DNA of 5,932 bases from Planctomycetota bacterium (GTDB lineage Bacteria; Planctomycetota; Planctomycetia; Pirellulales; Thermoguttaceae): assembly GCA_015661985.1 (NCBI GenBank), contig DQVB01000642.1, positions 1 to 5,932 on the forward strand, read 5' to 3'. Under the pieces are notes generated by a model, which saw nothing but the letters and a program-made list of their open reading frames with translations, was not told where the DNA came from and did not search any database. The position numbers and the translations under genes were made by a program. This document shows, one piece after another, positions 1 through 5,651 of the stretch. Numbering within the stretch: position 1 is the stretch's first letter; the number at the start of each line of letters is the position of its first letter.

Positions 1-300
1 AAACGCTACGGCAACGCCTCGGACCACTACGGACTGCTGTGGTGGAACAACGCCGACGGGACGCTCCCGGGCGTACCGCGCGACGCTTTCTGGTCCTGGG
101 GACTCTATGACAGCCTGATCATCGTGATCCCCAGCCTGGATATCGTGGCCGCCCGGGCCGGCCGATCGTGGCAGCGCAGCTGGGGTGGCCACTACGATGT
201 GCTTGGGCCCTTCCTGGGGCCCCTGGCGGCCTCAGTCCGTGACCGTGCAACAAGCCGGCAGGATCCACCAACGACCGCGGGCGGCGCCGGGCCACGATAG
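1..300 (+). CDS. C-terminal end of a probable serine hydrolase (beta-lactamase/penicillin-binding-like fold), 5' truncated
   Basis: The frame is open from the first base to TAG at 298-300 and gives 99 residues; the start lies left of the window. The segment YGLLWWNNADG (about residues 8-18), then FWSWGLYDSLIIVIPSLDIVAARAG (about 30-54), looks like the last strands of class C beta-lactamase-like serine hydrolases. In those proteins a W/Y-rich G-L-Y segment leads into the strand I-V-x-P-x-L-D-x-V-V-x-R, close to the end of the domain. The catalytic S-x-x-K and Y-x-N motifs would lie upstream and cannot be checked. The last 20 or so residues are a low-complexity R/P/G/T tail. In many relatives of this type the protein is exported, but no signal is visible here. 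The gene converges on the thioredoxin lipoprotein with only 2 nt between stop codons. Family assignment is fairly likely; substrate is unknown. Confidence 0.6.
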   Translation, partial: KRYGNASDHYGLLWWNNADGTLPGVPRDAFWSWGLYDSLIIVIPSLDIVAARAGRSWQRSWGGHYDVLGPFLGPLAASVRDRATSRQDPPTTAGGAGPR

Positions 301-302
301 CC

Positions 303-950
303 TCATCCCTCGGAGAGCAGCTCCTCGACCGCCCGGTCGATTTCAGCCGGCGTGACCGCCCGCTGGGCGTCGCCGATCCTCCTGCGCAGCTTCCCTTCGC
401 GGTCGTACAGCTGGAAATAGGGGACGCTTGCGCCGATTCGGAACGCCTCGAAGGACTTGGGCGTCACACCGTACTTGCTGATGAAATTGCTGAAAGTGGC
501 TCGCTGGTCCACCAGAAAATCGAGCACCTGCTGTTTATCCCCAGGGTCATCGAGGCTGACGGATATGACGGCCAATCCCTCGTCGCCGTATCGCTCATGG
601 AGCTCAACCGTGTGGGGAAAGAGCTCTTTGCATGGCAGGCACCACAGCGCCCAGTAGTCGACCAGCACCACGTGGCCCCGCAGGGACTGAAGCACCTGGC
701 GGAACTCCTTCTCATCGATCACCCGGACCGCCACTTCCGCTTCATCCCGTTTCCTCGGGGCCCGACCGCTGGCCGACGCCGAGGCGGGCTGCGCCGTCTG
801 GCCAGACTGGCTTGCGTCCGCCGCCGCCGGCCCACGCTCCGCAGGCTCCTCCATCCCCTGGGATGGCGCCCGGCCACAGCCTGCCATAACGAGGGCCCCG
901 ATCAGCACGACCAACCACATCGAATGTCTTGCCAGCATCACCGGTTCCAT
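303..950 (-). CDS. Thioredoxin-fold lipoprotein (TlpA/thiol-disulfide oxidoreductase type)
   Basis: With ATG at 948-950 this is a 215-aa protein. Residues 1-25 form a lipoprotein signal: a short basic n-region (MLARHSM), a hydrophobic stretch and lipobox LVMAGC with Cys25 as the lipidation site. A Pro/Ala/Ser/Glu-rich linker (about 26-70) leads to a thioredoxin domain (about 77-212) with redox motif W-C-L-P-C (C104, C107) and the cis-proline at ASVPYF (P177). It is therefore expected to be anchored outside the cytoplasmic membrane and to reduce or exchange disulfides. The substrate cannot be told. The frame extends to TTG at 1005-1007 (234 aa), but that start has no Shine-Dalgarno and puts 19 extra residues before the signal; ATG 950 has GAAAG 5 nt upstream, and ATG 938 is also possible. 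It lies downstream of, and in the same direction as, the acyltransferase gene, 135 nt away, with its own promoter candidate in the gap. Confidence 0.85.
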   Translation of the reverse strand: MEPVMLARHSMWLVVLIGALVMAGCGRAPSQGMEEPAERGPAAADASQSGQTAQPASASASGRAPRKRDEAEVAVRVIDEKEFRQVLQSLRGHVVLVDYWALWCLPCKELFPHTVELHERYGDEGLAVISVSLDDPGDKQQVLDFLVDQRATFSNFISKYGVTPKSFEAFRIGASVPYFQLYDREGKLRRRIGDAQRAVTPAEIDRAVEELLSEG

Positions 951-1029
951 AGAGTCTTTCGGGGTGATGAACTGCGCCGCGGGCGCGTCGTTGGGGTTAT
1001 GGGGCAAGGGAGGACGCTTGCCCTACGTA

Positions 1030-1058
1030 TTTCTACGCGGTGAACGGTAGTTTGTCTA
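1030..1058 (-). promoter_or_regulatory. Candidate sigma70-type promoter for the thioredoxin lipoprotein gene
   Basis: Reading the minus strand, TAGACA (1058-1053, 5/6 to TTGACA) is followed by a 17-nt spacer and TAGAAA (1035-1030, 4/6 to TATAAT). The inferred transcription start near 1023 gives a leader of about 73 nt to ATG 950. It sits in the gap after the acyltransferase stop, so the lipoprotein may be transcribed on its own as well as by read-through. Match quality and spacing only; not proven. Confidence 0.4.
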
Positions 1059-1085
1059 TTCTCAAGTCCCGAAGTTGGGGCCGGG

Positions 1086-2219
1086 TCAGTCCATGTTGGT
1101 TTCCAAGTCGTACAGCCGGTACGTCTTGATCCGTTTGGCCCCCCCTTTCTCCAGGCTGCCGCGGGAAAGGGCGTTCGATTCGAGCACCCATGACAGCTCC
1201 GCTTCCCGGATGCCGTTTTGGATGCAGAAAGGCGCCAACTGAGCCAGCATCACCAGGCCGATCCCCAGCCGCTGGTACTCGGGCACCACGTTGGCGCTCA
1301 GGATACGGATCTTGCGCACCTGGCGTTTGGCCCGCAGCAAGCGGAAGAACCCGAAGGGGAACAGACGCCCGTCGATGGCCCTGATCTCGGGGTTATAGTC
1401 CGGCAAGCAGAAGGCGGCGCCGACCATCCGTCCGTCCACCTCGGCCGCCACAGCCAGTTCGGGAACCAAGAGGTATTTCAAACCGCGGGCGATATGGTGC
1501 ACTTCGTTTTGGGATAGGGGTACGAACCCCCAGGTGCCCGCCAACGACTGGTTGTAGATGGTCAGGAACTCCTCGATGTCCTGGCGGAATCGGCGCCGAT
1601 CCAGCGTCCGCAACTGGATGCCGAAGTGCGACTTGAGCCGCAAGATGAACGCAGAAAACCGCTGGCTGAGCTGCGGCAGAAAGTCGATGTGTCCCCAATA
1701 GGCATACAGGTCCTGGGATTTGCGAAACCCGTAAGCCTCCACAAGCGTGGGGTAATAGGGCGGATTGTAGGTCATCATGAAGGTCGGTGGCGAGTCGAAT
1801 CCTTCGACCAGCATCCCCAAGGTGTAGTTGATCGACGGGTTGGCAGGTCCCCGCAATCGGTAGATGCCCCGCTCGCTGAACCATTGACGTACCGAATCCA
1901 GAAGCGCGTTGGCTACCTCTTGGTCGTCGACGCACTCGAAGAAGCCCCAGAACCCCAGGTTCTCCCGATGGTACTGGTTGTGCAGCCGATTCCAGATGGC
2001 CGCGATCCGTCCGCAAAGCTCACGGCCTCGGAAAGCCAGAAACGTCTGGACTTCGTTCTGCTCGTAAAAGGGATGGCGCTTGTACCCCACCAGGCCCGGC
2101 TGATCCATCCGCAGCGGAGGGACCCAATGGGGATCGTTGGCGTATAGCTTCCACGGGAATTGGAGAAACTGCTTGCGCTGTCGACCAGTGAGGACAGGTT
2201 GGACGGAGACTTCAGACAT
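1086..2219 (-). CDS. GNAT-fold N-acyltransferase, YghO-like; candidate bacterial ceramide synthase (bCerS-like)
   Basis: 377 aa from ATG 2219. The N-terminal block FPWKLYANDPHWVPPL (21-36), then GFWGFFECVDD (89-99) and GPANPSINYTLGMLVEGF (124-141), is the signature of the roughly 380-aa YghO-like family. The C-terminal half carries the GNAT acyl-CoA/ACP pyrophosphate-binding loop VVPEYQRLGIG (311-321, Q-R-x-G-x-G) and the family ending ELSWVLESNALSRGSLEKGGA (341-361). No signal peptide or clear membrane span is seen. Known: in Caulobacter a GNAT-type acyltransferase N-acylates 3-ketosphinganine. Inferred: the same role here, because an SDR of CerR type is divergent next door and an SPT-type enzyme follows. 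The frame stays open to 2513, but the extra 98 residues are Pro/Gly-rich, unlike the family, and run into the neighbouring gene, so ATG 2219 is chosen although no clear Shine-Dalgarno precedes it. The alternative is a GNAT protein with another amine substrate. Confidence 0.75.
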   Translation of the reverse strand: MSEVSVQPVLTGRQRKQFLQFPWKLYANDPHWVPPLRMDQPGLVGYKRHPFYEQNEVQTFLAFRGRELCGRIAAIWNRLHNQYHRENLGFWGFFECVDDQEVANALLDSVRQWFSERGIYRLRGPANPSINYTLGMLVEGFDSPPTFMMTYNPPYYPTLVEAYGFRKSQDLYAYWGHIDFLPQLSQRFSAFILRLKSHFGIQLRTLDRRRFRQDIEEFLTIYNQSLAGTWGFVPLSQNEVHHIARGLKYLLVPELAVAAEVDGRMVGAAFCLPDYNPEIRAIDGRLFPFGFFRLLRAKRQVRKIRILSANVVPEYQRLGIGLVMLAQLAPFCIQNGIREAELSWVLESNALSRGSLEKGGAKRIKTYRLYDLETNMD

Positions 2220-2435
2220 CGCAACGGGGCGTTTGGGGACCGAGTGGGTGATGGGGGGCTGCGAGCCGAGCTGGCCGGCAACCCTTCCGGCAGGCCACAT
2301 CGCCCTTCCTGGCCATGGGGCCTTTCCATTACCATAGGCCATCGTTGGCGGCTGACCAAGGCATGGGGCGGGCCGAAGGGAGGCCCGGGATGGCCAGCTG
2401 CCCGGAGGGGCGTCAAGCGCTTCGGGCAAGGGACC
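2220..2435. promoter_or_regulatory. Divergent intergenic region between the acyltransferase and dehydrogenase genes
   Basis: 216 nt separate the two start codons, and both outward promoters must lie here or within the coding regions. Both genes have long open frames running across it antisense to each other, but those extensions have no family-like sequence. The region has short GC palindromes such as GGCCATGG and GGCC/CCGG runs but no clear operator repeat. I see no good plus-strand promoter. The dehydrogenase ATG has AAGGGA just upstream (2429-2433) as a usable ribosome binding site. Confidence 0.5.
2331..2359 (-). promoter_or_regulatory. Weak candidate promoter for the acyltransferase gene
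   Basis: On the minus strand TTGGTC (2359-2354) is followed by a 17-nt spacer and TATGGT (2336-2331). Only 3/6 and 4/6 positions match the sigma70 consensus. It would give a leader of about 105 nt to ATG 2219. Reported because spacing is right and it is the best minus-strand match in the divergent gap. Confidence 0.2.
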
Positions 2436-3458
2436 ATGGACAGAGTGCTCGTGACCGGCGCCAGTGGCTTTATCGGCTACCACTTGGTTCGGGCTCTCGT
2501 CGAAACGGGCCACCCGGTTACCGCCTTGGTGCGAAAAACCTCAGCCGTGGACCGCCTCGAACCGTTGGGTATCGAGCTGGCCTTCGGCGATCTCGCGGAT
2601 CAAGACAGTCTGAAGGCAGCCGTGACTGGCCACGCGGTGGTCTACCATCTGGCCGGGTTGGTCAAAGCGCGCCGCGCGGCCCAGTTGTTTGCGGTCAACC
2701 AGCAGGGCGTGGCCAATCTGTGCCGAGCCTGTGCGGAACGGGCCAGCCCGCCCGTCCTGGTGCTCGTCTCCACGCTGGCCGCCGCAGGGCCCGCGCCGCC
2801 GGATCGCCCCAGGACCGAAGGGGACCCTCCCCGCCCCGTTTCGCACTACGGCCGGAGCAAACGGGCCGGCGAAATGGAGGCTGAGAAGTTCGCCGATCGG
2901 TTGCCCATCACCGTGGTGCGGCCTCCCATCGTCTTTGGCGAGGCGGACCCGGCATGCCTGCAAATCTTCCGGGTCATCAAATGGACTGGCATCCACTTCG
3001 TGCCCGGGTTTCGCCCCCGCAAGTACTCGGTCATCCACGCCGCCGATTTGGCGGGCTTGCTGATCCGGGCTGCCCAGTCGGGCGAACGGCTTCCGGCCCG
3101 CCGAGTTGGGGATCGAGACGAGATCGGCCATGGGTACTACTTCGCCGACTGCGGATGGCGGCCCACGTACTACCAATTGGGGAAACTCATGGCCAAAGCA
3201 ATGGGCCGACGGTTCGTCCTCCTGATCCCCTTTGGGCCACTGATGGTTTGGGGCGTTTCAGCCGTCTCCGACCTGGCGGCGCGGCTGCGCGGCCGTGCGG
3301 CTCATTTTTCGCTGGACAAGGCCCGGGAGGCGGTGGCCGGCTCCTGGGTCTGCTCGGGCCAGAAGGCTGCCAGTCAGTTGGGGTTTTCCGTGGCGGCATC
3401 GCTGCCCGGGAGGCTGGAGCAGACCGTCGAATGGTACCGCCGGGAAGGGTGGCTGTGA
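2436..3458 (+). CDS. NAD(P)-dependent epimerase/dehydratase-family SDR; candidate ceramide reductase (CerR-like)
   Basis: 340 aa from ATG 2436. The Rossmann motif TGASGFIG (7-14, G-x-x-G-x-x-G) opens the protein. AFGDLAD (49-55) and YHLAGLV (70-76) are the usual cofactor-side motifs, VSTLAAAG (111-118) supplies the catalytic Ser/Thr, and YGRSK (138-142) gives the Y-x-x-x-K pair Y138/K142. VRPPIVFGE (161-169) is the extended-SDR Pro-Pro-Gly-region motif. The C-terminal third ends with KAASQLGF and WYRREGWL, typical of the 3-beta-HSD/NDUFA9-like atypical SDRs that include CerR. A hydrophobic patch at about 259-275 may let it touch the membrane. Known: CerR reduces the 3-oxo group of oxo-ceramide in Caulobacter. 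Inferred: the same step here, from family and neighbours. The frame extends upstream to 2160, but those 92 residues lack homology-like features and the Rossmann strand begins right at MDRVLVTG. Alternatives are a sugar-nucleotide epimerase or a sterol/hopanoid-type dehydrogenase. Confidence 0.8.
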   Translation: MDRVLVTGASGFIGYHLVRALVETGHPVTALVRKTSAVDRLEPLGIELAFGDLADQDSLKAAVTGHAVVYHLAGLVKARRAAQLFAVNQQGVANLCRACAERASPPVLVLVSTLAAAGPAPPDRPRTEGDPPRPVSHYGRSKRAGEMEAEKFADRLPITVVRPPIVFGEADPACLQIFRVIKWTGIHFVPGFRPRKYSVIHAADLAGLLIRAAQSGERLPARRVGDRDEIGHGYYFADCGWRPTYYQLGKLMAKAMGRRFVLLIPFGPLMVWGVSAVSDLAARLRGRAAHFSLDKAREAVAGSWVCSGQKAASQLGFSVAASLPGRLEQTVEWYRREGWL

Positions 3459-3701
3459 GAACAGGGGCATCGAAGGTGCTGCCGGCCTGATTCGTGGGCC
3501 GGCCGCTGAGGCCCGGCGGCCGGTGCGAAAAAAAGTGGCCACTCGGACCGCGCCTCACGTGGGGTAGGCCTCCAGTCTGTCACCCACAACCCTAAGACGC
3601 GCGCGGGGCACACATGTGCAAGTATCAAGTAATAGGACACCAAAACCCTCAGGCGTAGGCAAGCACAATGCCGTGGCGCCGACCGCCGTTGGGCGATGTC
3701 A
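3459..3701. other. Intergenic sequence upstream of the SPT-type gene promoter
   Basis: No convincing gene. Open frames on both strands here are Pro/Arg/Ser-rich and show no family features. It contains the GC hairpin at 3499-3523, an octameric palindrome CACATGTG around 3611-3618 and a somewhat AT-richer patch at about 3610-3660. The gap to the next start codon is 337 nt, so the dehydrogenase and the synthase are probably not translationally coupled. Confidence 0.5.
3499..3523. other. GC-rich hairpin after the dehydrogenase gene
   Basis: A perfect 8-bp inverted repeat, CCGGCCGC (3499-3506) and GCGGCCGG (3516-3523), has a 9-nt loop and lies 40 nt after the dehydrogenase stop. It is followed on the plus strand by a run of seven A (3528-3534), not T, so it is not a canonical intrinsic terminator for either strand. 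It may protect the 3' end of the mRNA or slow polymerase; function is unknown. Confidence 0.35.
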
Positions 3702-3730
3702 TTGGATGGCCGGGCCAAGCCCGCTATAGT
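3702..3730 (+). promoter_or_regulatory. Candidate sigma70-type promoter of the SPT-type gene
   Basis: TTGGAT (3702-3707) and TATAGT (3725-3730, 5/6 to TATAAT) are separated by exactly 17 nt. The predicted start near 3737 leaves a leader of about 59 nt, which is the repeated hairpin region described next. This suggests the synthase gene is its own transcription unit. Confidence 0.45.
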
Positions 3731-3736
3731 GGTAGG

Positions 3737-3783
3737 GACGGCTGCCAGCGGAGCCGCCGACGGCTGCCGGAGCCCGCCTCCGG
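3737..3783 (+). repeat. Tandem imperfect repeat with hairpins in the leader of the SPT-type gene
   Basis: GACGGCTGCC occurs at 3737-3746 and again at 3759-3768, each followed by a close copy of GGAGCC-GCC, so two units of about 20-22 nt stand in tandem. Each unit can fold by pairing GGCT with AGCC. The second unit can instead form CCGGAG (3767-3772) with CTCCGG (3778-3783). That stem runs into the ribosome binding site GGGAG (3782-3786), which lies 9 nt before ATG 3796. The geometry would allow leader structure to mask the ribosome binding site; whether it does is inference. Confidence 0.45.
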
Positions 3784-3795
3784 GAGCTTGATTCA

Positions 3796-5016
3796 ATGAG
3801 TGACATCTTCGACAAGTGCCACCGGTTCGTGCGTGCGCCGGCGATGATCGGTCACCGCGATTTGCAACTGGCCGCCCGGATCTTCGCTCGCACCTCGCCG
3901 CCGAAAAACGCCGGCCCTTGGATCGAGGAGGATGGCCAGCGGCTGCTCCAGTTCAGCTCGAACGACTACCTCGGACTGGCCTCCCACCCCGAAGTGCATG
4001 CCCGTGTCAGAGAGGTGGCCGAGCGATACGGGATTGCTTCCCCCATGGGCTCTCGGTTGATGACGGGCAACACGCGATTTCACATCCAGCTGGAAGAGGA
4101 AGTGGCCCGGTTCAAACGTACCGAGGCGGCCATGATCTTCCCGGCCGGGGCGATGGCCATGATCGGTACCCTGGCCTGTTTGGCCGGTCCGGACGACCTG
4201 CTGCTGCTGGACGAACAGGCCCACGCCACCTTGGTCTGCGGGGCCAAGGCCTCCGGGGCCAAGGTCCGCTTCTTCCGGCACAACGACCTGGGCCACCTGG
4301 AAAGCGTGTTGGAGCGCTCCGACGGGAGCCAGGCCAAGGCGATTGTGGTGGACGGTGTCTACAGCATGGCCGGCGATCTGGGCCCACTGGCCGACCTGGT
4401 CGATATGAAACACCGCTATAACGCCCGACTGATCGTCGACGACGCCCACGGCACAGGCGTCTTCGGCCCACAGGGACGGGGCACAGCGGCCCACTTCGAC
4501 GTGGAGGAACATGTGGACCTGCACCTGGGCACCTTCAGCAAGGCGGTGGGGACGATCGGGGGCTTCGCCGCGGGCCAGGAGCCGGTGATCCAATACATCC
4601 GCTTTCACGCCCCGACGTACGTGTTCACCAAATCGGTGCCCTTGCCGGTCGTGGCGGCCACATTGGCTTCGCTCAAGCTGCTCGAGCAGGCCGACGACCG
4701 CCGGCGGAAGCTCTGGGAAAACGCGCGGCGGCTGCAGGAAGGCCTCCGGGCCGTGCACCTGGACTTGGGCCACACCCAGTCGCCGATCACCCCGATCCGC
4801 TTGCCGGGCAGCGAAGCCCTGTACGTGGCCGAACAGCTGCTCCGGGTGCACGGCATCTGGGCCGCACCGGTGGTCTATCCCGCAGTCGGCCTGGGGCAAT
4901 CCGTCCTCCGGCTCATCCCCACCGCCATGCATAGCCCCTCGGATATCGACTTCGTGGTACAAAGCATTGCCACCATCCGGGCCGCCATGGCGCTGGGCAC
5001 CCTTCCCATAGAATAG
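3796..5016 (+). CDS. PLP-dependent alpha-oxoamine synthase; candidate serine palmitoyltransferase (SPT)
   Basis: 406 aa, the usual length for this family (8-amino-7-oxononanoate synthase, 2-amino-3-ketobutyrate CoA ligase, 5-aminolevulinate synthase, SPT). Visible motifs: FSSNDYLGLASHP (53-65), GSRLMTGNTRFH (85-96), His143 in DEQAHA, which stacks on PLP, DGVYSMAGDLGPL (186-198), DDAHGTG (215-221, D215 for the pyridine nitrogen and H218 for the ring oxygen), and TFSKAVGTIGG (246-256) with the Schiff-base lysine K249. All catalytic residues are present. The enzyme is soluble and catalyses decarboxylative condensation of an amino acid with an acyl thioester. In an SPT this is serine plus fatty acyl-CoA/ACP giving 3-ketosphinganine. 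ATG 3796 follows GGGAG at 9 nt. Sequence alone does not fix the amino acid used; the SPT reading rests on the adjacent bCerS-like and CerR-like genes. Alternatives are BioF or a CqsA-like autoinducer synthase, but no bio genes are nearby. Confidence 0.85.
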   Translation: MSDIFDKCHRFVRAPAMIGHRDLQLAARIFARTSPPKNAGPWIEEDGQRLLQFSSNDYLGLASHPEVHARVREVAERYGIASPMGSRLMTGNTRFHIQLEEEVARFKRTEAAMIFPAGAMAMIGTLACLAGPDDLLLLDEQAHATLVCGAKASGAKVRFFRHNDLGHLESVLERSDGSQAKAIVVDGVYSMAGDLGPLADLVDMKHRYNARLIVDDAHGTGVFGPQGRGTAAHFDVEEHVDLHLGTFSKAVGTIGGFAAGQEPVIQYIRFHAPTYVFTKSVPLPVVAATLASLKLLEQADDRRRKLWENARRLQEGLRAVHLDLGHTQSPITPIRLPGSEALYVAEQLLRVHGIWAAPVVYPAVGLGQSVLRLIPTAMHSPSDIDFVVQSIATIRAAMALGTLPIE

Positions 5017-5017
5017 G

Positions 5018-5049
5018 GACATATTCCGCACTTACGGCGATATGTCTTT
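5018..5049 (+). terminator. Terminator-like hairpin directly after the SPT-type gene
   Basis: GACATAT (5018-5024) pairs with ATATGTC (5040-5046), with an inner CCG/CGG stem around the loop CACTTA, starting 1 nt after the TAG stop codon. Only three T follow (5047-5049), and the outer stem is AT-rich, so it is at best a weak intrinsic terminator. It could also be an mRNA 3'-end stabiliser or a protein site. Confidence 0.35.
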
Positions 5050-5235
5050 GTCTACATAGGCGCAAAAAGGCAGTAGAACTACCATACTGGCAGGCGACAT
5101 AGAGCCGGACTATCCATGGGCCTCCGGCCAACTCCCGGGCACTCGACCCCAGCTCGGATTCGCCTTCGCCACTGGCGAGACCCCAGCCAGGGGCCACCGC
5201 GACCGGTCAGCAATGGCATGCTGAAACGGCAGGGC
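5050..5235. other. Non-coding stretch between the SPT-type gene and the candidate RNA
   Basis: No gene is supported. Open frames in this stretch lack family features. Small self-complementary elements are present, for example TCGCC-ACT-GGCGA near 5168-5180 and CCCC-AGCCA-GGGG near 5183-5195, but nothing matches a tRNA or a riboswitch class that I can recognise. Confidence 0.4.
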
Positions 5236-5264
5236 TAGGCACGCTTCCACAAAACGGCTAGAAT
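5236..5264 (+). promoter_or_regulatory. Candidate promoter upstream of a gene-free, structured region
   Basis: TAGGCA (5236-5241, 4/6 to TTGACA), a 17-nt spacer, and TAGAAT (5259-5264, 5/6 to TATAAT). Predicted start is near 5271. No plausible protein start follows, but a strong intrinsic terminator lies about 260 nt downstream in the same direction. Confidence 0.4.
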
Positions 5265-5270
5265 TCTCTT

Positions 5271-5533
5271 ACAGGATGCGGCGGAGACTTGTCGCGGTTG
5301 TTCGGTTCCCCTCGGTGAGAGCCCGCCGTGCGGTGTCGGGCAGCGAGCCCTTCCTATCGTTTCTTCGCACCCGCTGACTAATCTTGACGGTCGCCCCCAC
5401 CACAGCGGTCGGTCTCGATCTGGGCGCAACCGCCAGGGAACGCCGTGCGGACAGGTACCGTAGCGCCGGGCGCTATACTGGCCGGGGACCCATCGCCGAG
5501 CAAGGTTTCGGTTGGTGGGCTCCCCGGTTTTTT
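5271..5533 (+). ncRNA. Candidate structured non-coding RNA, about 260 nt, class unknown
   Basis: The interval runs from the predicted start of the 5236-5264 promoter to the end of the intrinsic terminator at 5481-5533. Open reading frames inside it (for example from TTG 5384 or GTG 5445) run through the terminator and have arginine/proline-rich sequence unlike a protein family. Internal pairing is frequent: GCCCG (5321-5325) with CGGGC (5337-5341), TAGCGC (5461-5466) with GCGCTA (5470-5475) around a 3-nt loop, then the terminator stem. I found no RNase P, tmRNA, SRP or cobalamin motif. A resemblance to 6S RNA could not be established. An alternative is that the terminator ends a long 3' untranslated region of the SPT-type gene, 465 nt upstream. 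Confidence 0.3.
5481..5533 (+). terminator. Strong rho-independent terminator
   Basis: CCGGGGA (5482-5488) pairs with TCCCCGG (5521-5527), and CCCA (5489-5492) with TGGG (5516-5519), leaving one bulged C at 5520. Inside, CCGA (5496-5499) pairs with TCGG (5508-5511). Six T (5528-5533) follow the stem at once. This is a textbook plus-strand intrinsic terminator. No protein gene ends near it, which is why a small RNA or long untranslated region is proposed upstream. Confidence 0.7.
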
Positions 5534-5546
5534 GTGTATCTGCGTC

Positions 5547-5577
5547 GGCGCCCTTCGGGGGCCCGCGGCAGGGCGCC
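5547..5577. repeat. GC-rich inverted repeat after the terminator
   Basis: GGCGCCCT (5547-5554) and AGGGCGCC (5570-5577) are perfect reverse complements 15 nt apart. It lies just downstream of the terminator T-run and has no T-run of its own. It could be a backup terminator stem, a protein site or chance in GC-rich DNA. Confidence 0.3.
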
Positions 5578-5651
5578 TGGATCGTACCGCGCCAGCCAAC
5601 ACCCATCGCCCAGCGCCCCTTTGTCGCCTTTCCTCCCGCGCACGGGTGCTT

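Noticed and set aside
2160..2435. N-terminal extension of the dehydrogenase frame to 2160 (432 aa)
   Set aside because: It runs antisense over the acyltransferase start, and a Rossmann protein begins with its first beta strand, which is at MDRVLVTG from 2436.
2220..2513. N-terminal extension of the acyltransferase frame to 2513 (475 aa)
   Set aside because: The extra 98 residues are low-complexity Pro/Gly/Ala, overlap the dehydrogenase start in antisense, and the family N-terminus begins just after ATG 2219.
3374..3796. 140-aa minus-strand frame in the gap before the SPT-type gene
   Set aside because: Its sequence has no family motif, it overlaps the end of the dehydrogenase gene and the promoter-leader of the next gene, and no ribosome binding site was seen.
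3793..5031. 412-aa frame on the minus strand opposite the SPT-type gene
   Set aside because: It is an antisense shadow of a strongly conserved enzyme; it is rich in His/Gly/Gln/Asp with no domain motif, as expected from the complement of GC-rich codons.
5474..5479. TATACT as a -10 element for a transcript starting near 5486
   Set aside because: No -35 match at proper spacing, and the resulting RNA would be only the terminator hairpin itself.
5235..5606. 123-aa minus-strand frame and plus-strand frames at 5384-5653 and 5445-5660
   Set aside because: All are Arg/Pro/Gly-rich, cross the strong terminator, and show no recognisable protein features.
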